Source: Propionibacteriaceae bacterium
GTDB lineage: Bacteria > Actinomycetota > Actinomycetes > Propionibacteriales > Propionibacteriaceae
Assembly (NCBI GenBank): GCA_017306015.1
Contig: JAFKJK010000007.1
Coordinates: forward strand, 558,001 to 622,000
DNA length: 64,000 nt
Direction: 5' to 3'
Positions 28,333 through 36,734 of this stretch are shown in pieces. The notes below the pieces were generated by a model. It saw only the letters and a list, made by a program, of their open reading frames with translations. It had not been told where the DNA came from and ran no database searches. The position numbers were made by a program, and so were the translations under genes. Within the stretch, counting starts at the first letter, position 1. Every line of letters begins with the position of its first letter.

Positions 28333-29058
28333 ATGGACAATTCAAGCGGCGTGGGCGTTCTCGACAAAGCGGCGCTCGTCCTGACAGCACTCGAGCAGGG
28401 CCCCACGACGCTCGCCGGACTGGTCACCGCGACCGGCCTGGCCCGGCCCACGGCGCACCGCCTGGCCGTTGCCCTGGAACACCACCGGCTGGTCAGCCGC
28501 GATCTCCAGGGACGGTTCGTGCTCGGCCCGCGGCTCACCGAGTTGGCATCGGCAGCCGGCGAGGACCGCCTGCTGGCAACCGCCGGACCGGTGCTGGCCC
28601 GGCTGCGCGACATCACTGGCGAGTCGGCGCAACTGTACCGCCGCCAGGGTGACTACCGGGTCTGCGCAGCTGCGGCCGAGCGTCCGTCCGGGCTGCGGGA
28701 CACGATCCCGGTCGGCACCCAACTGACCATGTCGGCAGGCTCGGCAGCGCAGGTACTGCTGGCCTGGGAGGACCCGGACCGGATCCAGCGCGGCCTGCAG
28801 AACTCGTCCTTCTCCGCGGTGGCGCTGGCCACCGTCCGGCGTCGCGGCTGGGCGCAGTCGGTGGCCGAGCGCGAGGCGGGTGTGGCTTCGGTGTCGGCCC
28901 CCGTCCGCTCCCCCAGCGGCAAGGTGATCGCCGCGGTCAGCGTCTCCGGCCCCATCGAGCGACTCTCCCGTCAGCCGGGCCGCCTGCACGCGCCGGCCGT
29001 GATCGCCGCGGCCGAACGGCTCAGCGACGTCCTGCGCCGCACCGGCGGCGAAGGCTAG
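28333..29058 (+). CDS. IclR-family regulator of leucine genes (NdgR/LtbR type)
   Basis: 241 residues from the ATG at 28333. The N-terminal winged helix (GVLDKAALVLTALEQGPTTL, then LARPTAHRLAVALEHHRLV) is followed by the IclR effector domain (about 80-235). The short, cysteine-poor effector domain and divergence from leuCD match the NdgR/LtbR group, which controls leucine and tryptophan or antibiotic genes in Streptomyces and Corynebacterium. Upstream in-frame codons overlap leuC and are not used. Confidence 0.92.
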   Translation: MDNSSGVGVLDKAALVLTALEQGPTTLAGLVTATGLARPTAHRLAVALEHHRLVSRDLQGRFVLGPRLTELASAAGEDRLLATAGPVLARLRDITGESAQLYRRQGDYRVCAAAAERPSGLRDTIPVGTQLTMSAGSAAQVLLAWEDPDRIQRGLQNSSFSAVALATVRRRGWAQSVAEREAGVASVSAPVRSPSGKVIAAVSVSGPIERLSRQPGRLHAPAVIAAAERLSDVLRRTGGEG

Positions 29059-29146
29059 CCCCGCGGGGTACGGCCCGACGGGCCCGACAGTGAATCCGGC
29101 GCCCGAACTCAGTCGGTAGGTTCACTGTCTGGCCCGGCTCCACGGG

Positions 29147-29359
29147 TCAGACCTGGTCGTCCCGGTGCTCGATGACATTCGTGCGGCGAGTGGCCTGGGC
29201 GTTGGTGACCAGGCCGAGGATGACGGCCAGCGCTCCGGCGCCCATGCAGATGTAGCCGATCAGTGAGAGGTTGACGCCCGGGAGCGAGTCCCTCACGGCG
29301 AAGCTGAGGATCGCGCCGATCACGAGCAGGGCGATTCCGGAACCGGTGGTGGTCGACAT
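29147..29359 (-). CDS. DUF6458-like two-helix small membrane protein
   Basis: 70 residues with two transmembrane helices (about 6-24 and 33-55) and a charged C-terminal tail. The ATG at 29359 has AAGGAG at the right distance; a GTG two codons upstream would sit on the ribosome site. The pattern GIALLVIGAILSFAVRDSL then LIGYICMGAGALAVILGLV is that of the actinobacterial DUF6458 family, of unknown role. A stress-sigma-like promoter lies 35 bp upstream. Confidence 0.8.
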   Translation of the reverse strand: MSTTTGSGIALLVIGAILSFAVRDSLPGVNLSLIGYICMGAGALAVILGLVTNAQATRRTNVIEHRDDQV

Positions 29360-29393
29360 GGTCACTCCTTGCCTTCGGGTTTCCCGGGATCAG

Positions 29394-29419
29394 TTACCCG
29401 AGGCGGACGACGTCAAACC
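29394..29419 (-). promoter_or_regulatory. SigB/SigF-type promoter of the DUF6458 gene
   Basis: On the minus strand: GGTTT (29419-29415), a 15-bp spacer, then GGGTAA (29399-29394). This matches the actinobacterial general-stress promoter GGTTT-N15-17-GGGTA. The predicted start of transcription is about 25 bp before the ATG. Confidence 0.7.
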
Positions 29420-29498
29420 TCACAGCGACGCTGAGACGGAGGCCGACCTGATCGGGACGCAATGCGACCATGGCATCCGTCCCGAGGAAAGGTGTCCT

Positions 29499-30566
29499 GT
29501 GGAGCGCGCACTCCCCCAGCTGCGTCCGGCCGTCGCCGGGCTGCCCGGATATGTCGCCGGACGTAAGGCGCACGGCGACGGCATCGCCGCGCTGGCGTCG
29601 AACGAGAGCCACTACCCTCCCCTGCCGAAGGTGCTGGCTGCGATCGAGGCGACTGCCGGCCGGGTGAACCGCTACCCCGATATGGCCTCGATCGCCCTGC
29701 GGCAGCGGATCGCCGAGGTGAACGGCGTCGGGAGCGAGGAGGTGGCGGTGGGCCCGGGCAGCGTCGGCGTCCTCGCCCAGTTGGTGGCCGCCCTCTGCGA
29801 CCCGGGCGACGAAGTGGCCTTCGCCTGGCGGTCGTTCGAGGCGTACCCGATCCTGTGCCAGCTCGCCGGAGCCGTCCCGGTCCGCGTCCCGCTGACCCCG
29901 GACGCGAGCCACGACCTGCCGGCGATCGCCGCGGCCATCACTGAGCGGACGAAGCTGGTGCTGCTCTGCTCGCCGAACAACCCGACCGGCACGACGATCA
30001 CCCCGGCCGACCTGGACGGGTTCCTGGCGAGCGTGCCGAGCACCGTCCTGGTCGTGCTGGACGAGGCGTACCGCGAGTTCATGGCCGAGCCGCCGGACTC
30101 GCTCGGGCTGTACCGGGCGCACCCCAACGTGTGCCTGCTGCGGACCTTCTCCAAGGCCCACGGCCTGGCCGGGCTGCGGGTCGGCTACGCGATCGCCCGT
30201 CCGGAGATCGCCGAGGGTCTACGCCGCGCCCAGGTGCCGTTCTCCGTGAGCAGCGTCGCCGAGGCTGCTGCTCTGGCGGCGCTCGACTCCGCCGAGGAGG
30301 TCGCCCGCAGGGCCGCCACCGTGGTGGCCGAGCGGCCACGGGTCGAGGCCGCCGCCCGCGCCCTCGGCTGGGACGTCCCCTCCGGTGACGCGAACTTCGT
30401 CTGGCTGCGCTGCGGGGACGCCGAGCGCGAGCGCCTGGTCGCTGCCTTCGACGACGCCGGCATCCTCGTCCGCGGCTACGCCGGGGACGGAATCCGCGTC
30501 ACCCTCGCCGACCCGGCCAGCAACGACCGGGTGCTGTCCGTCCTCGCCGCCTTCGCCGGACGGTGA
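29499..30566 (+). CDS. HisC-like/aromatic aminotransferase (PLP fold type I)
   Basis: 355 residues from a GTG at 29499 with AGGAAAGG upstream. It has NESHYPPLPKVLAAI at the N-terminus, CSPNNPTGT, DEAYREF, the PLP-lysine motif TFSKAHGLAGLRVGY and a C-terminal GIRVTLADP. It transfers amino groups onto histidinol-phosphate or aromatic 2-oxo acids. Because no his genes are adjacent, the Pat-type aromatic aminotransferase assignment is as likely as HisC. The upstream region (29366-29498) contains only the divergent stress-type promoter. Confidence 0.88.
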   Translation: MERALPQLRPAVAGLPGYVAGRKAHGDGIAALASNESHYPPLPKVLAAIEATAGRVNRYPDMASIALRQRIAEVNGVGSEEVAVGPGSVGVLAQLVAALCDPGDEVAFAWRSFEAYPILCQLAGAVPVRVPLTPDASHDLPAIAAAITERTKLVLLCSPNNPTGTTITPADLDGFLASVPSTVLVVLDEAYREFMAEPPDSLGLYRAHPNVCLLRTFSKAHGLAGLRVGYAIARPEIAEGLRRAQVPFSVSSVAEAAALAALDSAEEVARRAATVVAERPRVEAAARALGWDVPSGDANFVWLRCGDAERERLVAAFDDAGILVRGYAGDGIRVTLADPASNDRVLSVLAAFAGR

Positions 30567-30599
30567 AGGCTCGACGCCCCCACTTCGTACGCTGAGCAC

Positions 30600-31463
30600 G
30601 TGGACGACCTCTCGACCCCGCTGATCGCCTGGTACCGACGATCCGCCCGCGACCTGCCGTGGCGCCGTCCCGGGTTCAGTGCCTGGGGCGTCCTGGTGAG
30701 TGAGTTCATGCTGCAGCAGACGCCGGTGAACCGCGTCCGTCCGCAGCTGGAGGCGTGGCTGGAGCGCTGGCCGAGCCCGGCGTCCCTCGCCGCGGACTCC
30801 CCCGCCGAGGCGGTCCGGCAGTGGGCGAACCTCGGCTACCCGCGCCGGGCGCTGTGGCTGCACCGGGCGGCCGTCGAGATCGCCGAGCGCTTCGGCGGGG
30901 TCGTCCCCCGCGGGCTCGACGACCTGCTCTCCCTCAGCGGTGTCGGTGACTACACGGCTCGGGCGGTCGCAGTCTTCGCCTACGGTGAGCGCCACCCGGT
31001 CGTCGACACCAACACCCGCAGGGTGCTCGCCCGGGCGATCCTCGGACGCGCCCAGCCCGCCGCACCTGCCCGCGCCGACCTCGCCGCCATGGACGCCGTC
31101 CTGCCGGCCGACGACGGGGACGCTGCGGTGTTCAACGCCGCCACGATGGAGCTCGGCGCGACGATCTGCACCTCACGGGCGCCGCGCTGCGACGCCTGCC
31201 CGGTCCGTGGGGGCTGCGCCTGGCGAGCCGCCGGCTACCCCGCGACACCGGACAACCGGACGCGCCAGGCCCGCTACGAGGGCAGCGACCGGCAGGCTCG
31301 CGGCGCGATCCTGCGGACGCTCCGCGAAGCCTCGGCCGCCGTCCCGGTGGACCGGGTGATCGCTGACTGGCCGGACCCCGCGCAGCGCGAGCGGGCGATC
31401 GCCTCCCTGGTCGGCGACGGGCTCGCGCGCATCACCGATGCCGGGCTGCACCTCCCCGCCTGA
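30600..31463 (+). CDS. mutY: A/G-specific adenine glycosylase MutY
   Basis: 287 residues. The HhH-GPD domain has SEFMLQQTPVNRV, catalytic LSGVGDYTARAV and VDTNTRRV. The Fe-S ligands follow as C-x6-C-x2-C-x5-C (CTSRAPRCDACPVRGGC). It excises adenine opposite 8-oxoguanine. It lacks the long C-terminal NUDIX-like domain of E. coli MutY, as is common in actinobacteria. GTG start. Confidence 0.95.
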   Translation: MDDLSTPLIAWYRRSARDLPWRRPGFSAWGVLVSEFMLQQTPVNRVRPQLEAWLERWPSPASLAADSPAEAVRQWANLGYPRRALWLHRAAVEIAERFGGVVPRGLDDLLSLSGVGDYTARAVAVFAYGERHPVVDTNTRRVLARAILGRAQPAAPARADLAAMDAVLPADDGDAAVFNAATMELGATICTSRAPRCDACPVRGGCAWRAAGYPATPDNRTRQARYEGSDRQARGAILRTLREASAAVPVDRVIADWPDPAQRERAIASLVGDGLARITDAGLHLPA

Positions 31464-31561
31464 CCCACGCTCGACCACGACAGCGGAGAACCCCGGCCGA
31501 TGCTGGGTAAGGCCACTGGCATGGAGGAACATCTGCGCACCCCGGCCGACGGAGCCACGGC

Positions 31562-32080
31562 GTGGTGACCATGGAGACCGCGTTGCCCGACGGCTGGGGC
31601 GAATTCGGCGTCGCGGCCGCGGGCGCGACCGGAGCCCTCGCCGGCCTGTTGATCGTGGCGATCTCGGTGAACGTGAAGGAGATCCTCGCGTCCCGGGTGA
31701 CCCTCCGTGGCGCCGCGTCGACCGTCGCCTCGCTCGTGCTCTCCCTGGTCGTGGCCCTGCTCCTGCTGGTGCCACAGCAGCCGCTGGTCGCGCTCGGCGT
31801 CGAGGTGCTGGTCGTCACGGCTTCGGCCGGTGCCGTCCAGCTGCGCTCGGTGTCGGCCGCGCTCGCCGTCCGCCGCACCGGCGCGGACGGCGTGACCGGC
31901 GGGGTGTTCGGCCTGATCGTGGCGCTCGCCGTCGTCCAGTACCTGCCGTTCGGGGTGGGCGCGGTCCTGCTGATCGCCGAGCTGGCCAGCGGCGTGTTCC
32001 TGGTCGCCGCCGGGGTGGTGATCGTCGTGATCGCCGCGATGGTCGGGGCCTGGGTGCTGCTCGTCGAGGTGCTGCGCTGA
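31562..32080 (+). CDS. Integral membrane protein of unknown function
   Basis: 172 residues, about five transmembrane helices, with few charged residues. The start is unclear (GTG 31562 or ATG 31571); no strong ribosome site is present. I recognise no family. The first helix begins right after a short WGEFGVAAAGATGA segment. It follows mutY by about 100 bp and could be monocistronic. Confidence 0.7.
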   Translation: MVTMETALPDGWGEFGVAAAGATGALAGLLIVAISVNVKEILASRVTLRGAASTVASLVLSLVVALLLLVPQQPLVALGVEVLVVTASAGAVQLRSVSAALAVRRTGADGVTGGVFGLIVALAVVQYLPFGVGAVLLIAELASGVFLVAAGVVIVVIAAMVGAWVLLVEVLR

Positions 32081-32167
32081 CCGGAGGAACCAGACCCGGA
32101 GAACCCTGGAACACGGCACCCCGCCCGGCGCGCACCAGAAGGCACGCACCAGGCAGAGGAGGACCGG

Positions 32168-32416
32168 TCAGTCAGATTCGATGTCGACGCCGAACCTCGG
32201 GGCTGCCCTCTTGATCCGGTCGCGGATCTGCTCGGCGTCGGCTTTGGTGTACTTGTCCGCGTTGCCGGCCTTGTTGATGTAGGCCCAGGCCGCCCGGACG
32301 TGCTCGGCGTTGTCGATGGGGTACTTCTTGTTGGTCGGGTCGGCGAATGTCACGTCGCCGTACTCCCGCTCCCCCTCCCGGGGGCTGACGTCTGCGCGCT
32401 TGTGAACCTTGGCCAT
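32168..32416 (-). CDS. DUF6582-like small soluble protein
   Basis: 82 residues, highly charged, with DVTFADPTNKKYPIDN and EHVRAAWAYINKAGNADKY. This pattern recurs in small actinobacterial and phage-borne stress proteins (DUF6582). GGAGGAGG precedes the ATG at 32416. The function is unknown. A possible stress-type promoter is 30 bp upstream. Confidence 0.85.
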   Translation of the reverse strand: MAKVHKRADVSPREGEREYGDVTFADPTNKKYPIDNAEHVRAAWAYINKAGNADKYTKADAEQIRDRIKRAAPRFGVDIESD

Positions 32417-32445
32417 GGATGCCTCCTCCTGCCTGAAGCCGTCCC

Positions 32446-32471
32446 ATACCCCGCCTGATGCCCCGGCTAAC
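32446..32471 (-). promoter_or_regulatory. Weak SigB/SigF-type promoter for the DUF6582 gene
   Basis: Minus strand: GTTAG (32471-32467), 15-bp spacer, GGGTAT (32451-32446). The -10 is perfect but the -35 is degenerate. Confidence 0.5.
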
Positions 32472-32533
32472 TGCGCACGACCGCTCAGGTCCGGACGGCA
32501 CCAGTACTGCGCGAGGTGGGGTACGGCACTGTC

Positions 32534-32725
32534 ATGAATGAGAACTTGCGCGCGCTCGCCGACGAGCTCACCCGGGTGGACGCCGCCATCGCCGACGCCC
32601 CGCTGTTCAGCGATCCCGGCGACCCGACATCGGGCTTCAGCGACGTCCTGGTGGACCTGGTCGCCCGGGAGGACAAGATCATCGGCGAACTCGCCCGCGA
32701 GGCCCGCGACCTCGTCACCGAGTGA
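32534..32725 (+). CDS. Short acidic helical protein, unknown
   Basis: 63 residues (MNENLRALADELTRVDAAIA, then a DVLVDLVAREDKIIGELARE helix). It could start at GTG 32516. Codon use is like the neighbours and it ends 18 bp before the topoisomerase gene, so cotranscription is likely. No family is recognised. A GGGTAC at 32519-32524 suggests a near-leaderless transcript but has no matching -35. Confidence 0.6.
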   Translation: MNENLRALADELTRVDAAIADAPLFSDPGDPTSGFSDVLVDLVAREDKIIGELAREARDLVTE

Positions 32726-32743
32726 GCGGTCGCTGAACCGTCG

Positions 32744-33751
32744 ATGCCGAGGCTGCGCCGGGTATCGGCCAACCAGCCGGGTTGGACCCGGCGTCGCTCC
32801 GGGCGGGGCTTCCGTTACCTCGACACGCAGGGCGCGCCGGTGCCACCCGATGAGGTGGAACGGATCCGCTCGCTGGCCATTCCGCCGGCGTGGCGGGACG
32901 TGTGGATCTGCCCGCTGGCCACCGGGCACCTCCAGGCCACGGGCGTGGACGCCGCCGGCCGGCGCCAGTACCTGTATCACCCGCAGTGGCGGATCCGGCG
33001 CGACCGGCTCAAGTTCGATCGGGTCGCCGAGGCGGCCCGGCTCCTGCCGAAAGTGCGCCGCCGGGTCGGCGTCGACCTCCGGCGTCCCGGAATGCCGCTG
33101 GAGCGGGCAGCGGCAACGGCCGTGCGGCTGCTCGACCTGGGCTACTTCCGGATCGGCAACGACTACTACGCGGACGCCAACGGCTCCTTCGGCCTGACCA
33201 CGCTCGAACGCCGGCACATCCGCCGCGATGGCTCGGGACTCGCCTTCCGGTTCATCGGCAAGTCGGGCATCGAGCACCACGTCCTGATCTCCGACGAGCA
33301 GGCGATCGCCGCGCTCGAAGAGATGCGCCGGCGGTCTGGCGGTGACCGGCTGCTGGCCTACCACCAGGACGGCGGCTGGACCGACCTGAGCTCCGGTGCG
33401 GTCAACGCCTATCTCGCCGAGTTGTTCGGCGGCGCCTTCACCGCCAAGGACTTCCGCACCTGGCACGCCACCGTGATCGCGGCCGAGGCGCTCGCCCTGA
33501 GCGCCGAACCCGGGGACACGCAGGCGTCCCGCCGGCGGGCCGAGCGCGAGGCGATCGGGCAGGTGGCGACCTACCTCGGCAACACCCCCACGGTCGCCCG
33601 GTCGTCCTACATCGACCCTCGGGTGCTGGACGCCTACGCGGCCGGCACGACCATCGCGGCGGCCACCGCCGGCTCCTCCCGGAGCCGGGAAGCCCGTCAG
33701 TCCCGCCTGGAGCGCTCCGTCCTGGAACTGCTCGGAGTCGGCGCGTCCTGA
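32744..33751 (+). CDS. Bacterial DNA topoisomerase IB (poxvirus type)
   Basis: 335 residues. The N-terminal TopIB domain (GFRYLDTQGAPV, AIPPAWRDVWICP, GHLQATGVDAAGRRQY) precedes the catalytic domain with LDLGYFRIGNDYY, the DFRTWHATV motif and the nucleophilic tyrosine in VARSSYIDPRV (about residue 290). It relaxes supercoils through a 3'-phosphotyrosyl link. It sits among small stress-type genes, unlike the housekeeping topA. Confidence 0.95.
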   Translation: MPRLRRVSANQPGWTRRRSGRGFRYLDTQGAPVPPDEVERIRSLAIPPAWRDVWICPLATGHLQATGVDAAGRRQYLYHPQWRIRRDRLKFDRVAEAARLLPKVRRRVGVDLRRPGMPLERAAATAVRLLDLGYFRIGNDYYADANGSFGLTTLERRHIRRDGSGLAFRFIGKSGIEHHVLISDEQAIAALEEMRRRSGGDRLLAYHQDGGWTDLSSGAVNAYLAELFGGAFTAKDFRTWHATVIAAEALALSAEPGDTQASRRRAEREAIGQVATYLGNTPTVARSSYIDPRVLDAYAAGTTIAAATAGSSRSREARQSRLERSVLELLGVGAS

Positions 33752-33763
33752 GGCTGAAACGAC

Positions 33764-33790
33764 GGTTTGGCAGGCCCGGGCACCGGGTAC
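33764..33790 (+). promoter_or_regulatory. SigB/SigF-type promoter of the CsbD gene
   Basis: GGTTT (33764-33768), 16-bp spacer, GGGTAC (33785-33790), 38 bp upstream of the CsbD ATG. It is a full match to the general-stress consensus. Confidence 0.75.
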
Positions 33791-33827
33791 CGAACCAGTA
33801 CATCCCAACCAGAGAGCGGAGGAAGTC

Positions 33828-33998
33828 ATGGGTCTCGACGACAAGGTCAAGAACGCGGCTCAAGAGGCCAAGGGCAAGGTCAAGGACGCCTGGGGCAAGG
33901 CCACGGACGATCCCGAGCTGCAGGCGGAAGGCAAGGCCGAGCAGGCCGCTGCCAACGTCAAGCAGGCCGGGGAAGACGTCAAGGACGCCTTCAAGTAA
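33828..33998 (+). CDS. CsbD-family stress protein
   Basis: 56 residues, Lys/Ala/Asp-rich and helical (VKNAAQEAKGKVKDAWGKAT, GEDVKDAFK). This is the CsbD pattern of small general-stress proteins, with unknown biochemical role. GGAGGAAG precedes the ATG. In B. subtilis csbD is SigB-controlled, which agrees with the promoter seen here. Confidence 0.9.
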   Translation: MGLDDKVKNAAQEAKGKVKDAWGKATDDPELQAEGKAEQAAANVKQAGEDVKDAFK

Positions 33999-34019
33999 CC
34001 CAACCGGAAGGAGCCGGGC

Positions 34020-34163
34020 ATGGCCACGATTCTGTGGATTATCGCTGCGGTCCTGGTGATCTCGGGCATCTTCGCCATCATCAGGCAGCAGTTGGTCTGG
34101 GGCATTGTCCTGATTGTCGTCGGCCTGCTCGTCGGGCCGGGCGGAGTCAGCATCTTCACCTGA
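34020..34163 (+). CDS. GPGG-motif small membrane protein
   Basis: 47 residues with two short hydrophobic helices and a GPGG motif near the end (VGPGGVSIFT). This is a recognised actinobacterial micro-protein type. GGAAGGAG lies before the ATG. It follows the CsbD gene by 21 bp and is probably cotranscribed. Function unknown. Confidence 0.85.
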   Translation: MATILWIIAAVLVISGIFAIIRQQLVWGIVLIVVGLLVGPGGVSIFT

Positions 34164-34181
34164 GCCCTGGCCGATCGACCA

Positions 34182-34217
34182 CCGCCGCCACCGGGAGAAC
34201 ACTTCCGGTGGCGGCGG
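34182..34217 (+). terminator. Hairpin terminator after the CsbD-GPGG unit
   Basis: Perfect 13-bp stem CCGCCGCCACCGG / CCGGTGGCGGCGG with a 10-nt loop, starting 18 bp past the stop of the GPGG gene. Confidence 0.75.
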
Positions 34218-34233
34218 CCTGTTCGGCGGCCGG

Positions 34234-34260
34234 CGTTTCCGCCGCGGCCGGCGCGGGTAC
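34234..34260 (+). promoter_or_regulatory. SigB/SigF-type promoter of the Rho-N gene
   Basis: CGTTT (34234-34238), 16-bp spacer, GGGTAC (34255-34260), located between the preceding terminator and the ATG at 34292. Confidence 0.7.
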
Positions 34261-34291
34261 TTCGCCGGCGTCCGAACAGAACGGAGGAACC

Positions 34292-34561
34292 ATGCCCAAA
34301 CGTGACCCGGGGCCGTCGGTGAAGGACAAGGAGATGTACGAGGCTCTCCGGGACGACGGCGCCAGCAAGGAGAAGGCCGCGCGGATCTCGAATGCCGCCG
34401 CCGCCTCCTCCCGCTCGAAGGTGGGGCGCAAGGGGGCAACCGCCAAGGACTACGACGAGCGGTCGAAGTCCGAGCTGATGTCGAGGGCGAAGGACCTCGG
34501 CATCAAGGGACGCTCCCGCATGTCGAAGTCGGAGTTGATCAGCGCGCTCCGCAACCACTGA
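34292..34561 (+). CDS. Rho-termination-factor N-terminal-like small protein (DUF7218 type)
   Basis: 89 residues. The N-terminal half is PSVKDKEMYEALRDDGASKE and KAARISNAAAASSRSKVGRKG. The C-terminal half is a Rho-N/SAP-like helix pair (SKSELMSRAKDLGIKGRSRM, SKSELISALRNH). Rho-N domains bind nucleic acid, so a role in binding DNA or RNA under stress is plausible but untested. ACGGAGGAAC ribosome site. Confidence 0.87.
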   Translation: MPKRDPGPSVKDKEMYEALRDDGASKEKAARISNAAAASSRSKVGRKGATAKDYDERSKSELMSRAKDLGIKGRSRMSKSELISALRNH

Positions 34562-34565
34562 GCGC

Positions 34566-36095
34566 TCAGGCGCGGACGGAGCCCAACAGACCCGTCAGTG
34601 GCGGCGACCACAGGTCGTGGCCGCGCCGCCCCCAGCCGGCGAGCAGGGTGTTTGCCGCCTGCCAGCCGGTCGTCGCCGCTCGCTCCATCAGCGCGATCGG
34701 CCAGTCGCTGCGGACCAGGTCCCCGGCGAGCACGATCCGCGCGTCGGGGGTGGCCACGGTCGGCCGCAGCAGCCACGGCGAGGTGTCGACCAGCGGGCAG
34801 TCCTGCGCGACCAGCCACTGCTCCGCCAGCACGTCCGACGCCCCGATGCTCGGCTGGACCCGCGCGGCCTGGCGCCACAGCTCGTCCCGGGTCCGCTCCG
34901 AGGTGTCGGCGAGCGCATAGCCGTGCACCTCGACCACGGTGCCGCCACCGTGCCCGGCCCAGTCGGCGGCACCGGCCTCGAAGGCGTCCAGCCGGCTGAC
35001 GTTGTCCAGCGGACCGTAGCCGCTGGTGCCGAGGAAGGCAGGCAGGTCCGCAAGCCGGTTGGCCAGCCAGCGGCGTCCCACCCCGAACGGCGGGGCGGTG
35101 CGGAGGCGGGCGATCCGGTCGGCCCAGGCCGGGTCCAGCCAGGGCGACGCGGCGACCAGTTCCTGCAGCGGACGCGTGTCGGTGGCGAGCACGACCGCGT
35201 CAGCCGTCAACTCGCCCGCCGAGGTGGCGACGACGACCTGTTCGCCGCGCTCGATCAGGCCCCCCGCCCGGACGCCCGTGCGCACGTCGACACCGAGCCC
35301 GGCGAGGTGGCGTCCCAGCGGCGCCCACAGCGCGGTGTCGTAGTCGTCGTCCGGGACGTCGAACAGCAGGCCCTCGGCCGAGCCGACGAAGTAGGTGTGG
35401 AACATCCCGACCAGTTCGCCGGCGGAGAACTCCCGCGGATCGGCGAAGAAGCTGCGGGCGAAGACCTCCAGGGCCAGGTGCCGGGCGGCGGCGGGGAACC
35501 GCAGCCGGTCGAGGAACTCGGCCGCGCTGACCCCGTCCAGGTCGGAGTAGGTGCGCGGGAAGGCCACCCGGAGCAGGCCGAGTGCCTCCCGGACGTCGAC
35601 CCGGGCCAGGTCGCGCGCCCGGAAGGACGGGCTCGCCGCGACGAAGCCGACCAGGTTCCACGGCGGGGTCCTGGGGACGCCGGCGAACGAGTCGCGCACG
35701 ACCGGACGACCGGAGGCCGGCGCCAGTTCGAGCGGGTAGTCGGCGACCGGCACCAGCCGGGACAGCGCCGGATCGGCTCGCCGCAGCAGCGCCCGCAGGT
35801 TGTAGTACTGCCGGAAGAAGGCGTGGAAACCCCGGCTCATCGTGGCCGGAGTGCCGTCCTGCAGCTGGATCGGCCAGGAGCGGACCCGCCCGCCGAGGGT
35901 GTCGGCCGCTTCCACGACCGTGACGCGCACGCCGCGCTCGGCCAGCCCGGTGGCGGCCGCCAGTCCGGCGATGCCGCCGCCGACGACCACCGCTGCCGGA
36001 GGCGAACCGAGATGGGAACCGTCCCCATTTCGGGTCGGCTGCTGCGCGGGGTGGTGGACGGCCCGCCGGTCGCGTCCCGGACGCCAGCTGTTCAC
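34566..36095 (-). CDS. crtU: Carotenoid phi-ring synthase/beta-carotene desaturase-methyltransferase (isorenieratene synthase)
   Basis: 509 residues. The FAD-binding dinucleotide motif GGGIAGLAAATGLAERG begins at 39, and CrtU hallmarks are SRGFHAFFRQYYNLRALLRR, FPRTYSDLDGVSAAEFLDRL and ARSFFADPREFSAGEL. CrtU turns beta-ionone rings into aromatic rings, giving isorenieratene from beta-carotene. The GTG at 36095 overlaps the crtYd stop by four bases (GTGA), matching every other junction of the operon. It is the last gene; only a 4-bp gap separates it from the convergent Rho-N gene. Confidence 0.9.
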   Translation of the reverse strand: MNSWRPGRDRRAVHHPAQQPTRNGDGSHLGSPPAAVVVGGGIAGLAAATGLAERGVRVTVVEAADTLGGRVRSWPIQLQDGTPATMSRGFHAFFRQYYNLRALLRRADPALSRLVPVADYPLELAPASGRPVVRDSFAGVPRTPPWNLVGFVAASPSFRARDLARVDVREALGLLRVAFPRTYSDLDGVSAAEFLDRLRFPAAARHLALEVFARSFFADPREFSAGELVGMFHTYFVGSAEGLLFDVPDDDYDTALWAPLGRHLAGLGVDVRTGVRAGGLIERGEQVVVATSAGELTADAVVLATDTRPLQELVAASPWLDPAWADRIARLRTAPPFGVGRRWLANRLADLPAFLGTSGYGPLDNVSRLDAFEAGAADWAGHGGGTVVEVHGYALADTSERTRDELWRQAARVQPSIGASDVLAEQWLVAQDCPLVDTSPWLLRPTVATPDARIVLAGDLVRSDWPIALMERAATTGWQAANTLLAGWGRRGHDLWSPPLTGLLGSVRA

Positions 36096-36406
36096 TCGGC
36101 CCGCTCCCGCCGTCCGGCGACCTCCCAGGTGATGATCACGGCCGTGACCAGGGCGAACCCGAAGCCGAAGTCCTCGATCGGGATGTCCAGCGGGAACCGG
36201 ACGCCGGCGAACTGCTGCGGCGCGTAGCGGACGATCGGGTCGCTCAGCTTCGTCAGCCAGCCGTCCACCAGGATCTGGAAGAAGAACACGATCGCCATCG
36301 CCAGCCAGTACTGCAGCCTGCCGAAGATGCCCGTCCTCGCCCACAGCAGTTCGATCGCCACGACGACGACCATGGCGGCGAGGGTGGCGACGGTGTACTC
36401 AGGCAT
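36092..36406 (-). CDS. crtYd: Lycopene beta-cyclase subunit CrtYd
   Basis: 104 residues, three transmembrane helices, with the cyclase motif PIEDFGFGF (about 81-89). It is the second half of the heterodimeric actinobacterial lycopene cyclase. The ATG at 36406 lies inside the end of crtYc (8-base overlap). It carries DGWLTKLSDPIVRY, conserved in CrtYd. Confidence 0.92.
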   Translation of the reverse strand: MPEYTVATLAAMVVVVAIELLWARTGIFGRLQYWLAMAIVFFFQILVDGWLTKLSDPIVRYAPQQFAGVRFPLDIPIEDFGFGFALVTAVIITWEVAGRRERAE

Positions 36407-36734
36407 CGGAGGCCTCCCGCGACCGTCCTCGCTGGAGCACCGTGCCGACGGCCTCATAGGTGAGCAGCCCGCAGATCGGGATCACCACGAAGAAGACCAG
36501 TTCCTCGATCGGGACGCCGCCCGGCAGCAGGACGCCGGTGGTGTGGTCGGGGCTGTAGTCCCAGTGGCCGCGGGCGATCGCGACCGCGTCCCAGACGTAG
36601 AAGACGACCACCGACGGCACCAGCGCGATCAGCAGCCGGAGCGGACGCCGGTAGACCCGGGCGCGCAGCCAGAACTCCAGCGGCAGGGTCACCAGCAGGC
36701 AGGCCGCCATCAGCAACAGGTACTCCGCCCTCAT
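36399..36734 (-). CDS. crtYc: Lycopene beta-cyclase subunit CrtYc
   Basis: 111 residues, three transmembrane helices, with VWDAVAIARGHWDYSPDHTTG and the motif PIEELVFFVVIP. It pairs with CrtYd to cyclise both ends of lycopene to beta-carotene. The ATG at 36734 shares its A with the crtB stop (TGATG). Confidence 0.93.
   Translation of the reverse strand: MRAEYLLLMAACLLVTLPLEFWLRARVYRRPLRLLIALVPSVVVFYVWDAVAIARGHWDYSPDHTTGVLLPGGVPIEELVFFVVIPICGLLTYEAVGTVLQRGRSREASDA

Noticed and set aside
32417-33850. Upstream extension of the DUF6582 frame to 560 codons
   Set aside because: It is antisense to topoisomerase IB and the small gene before it. The strong ribosome site at 32416 defines the real start.
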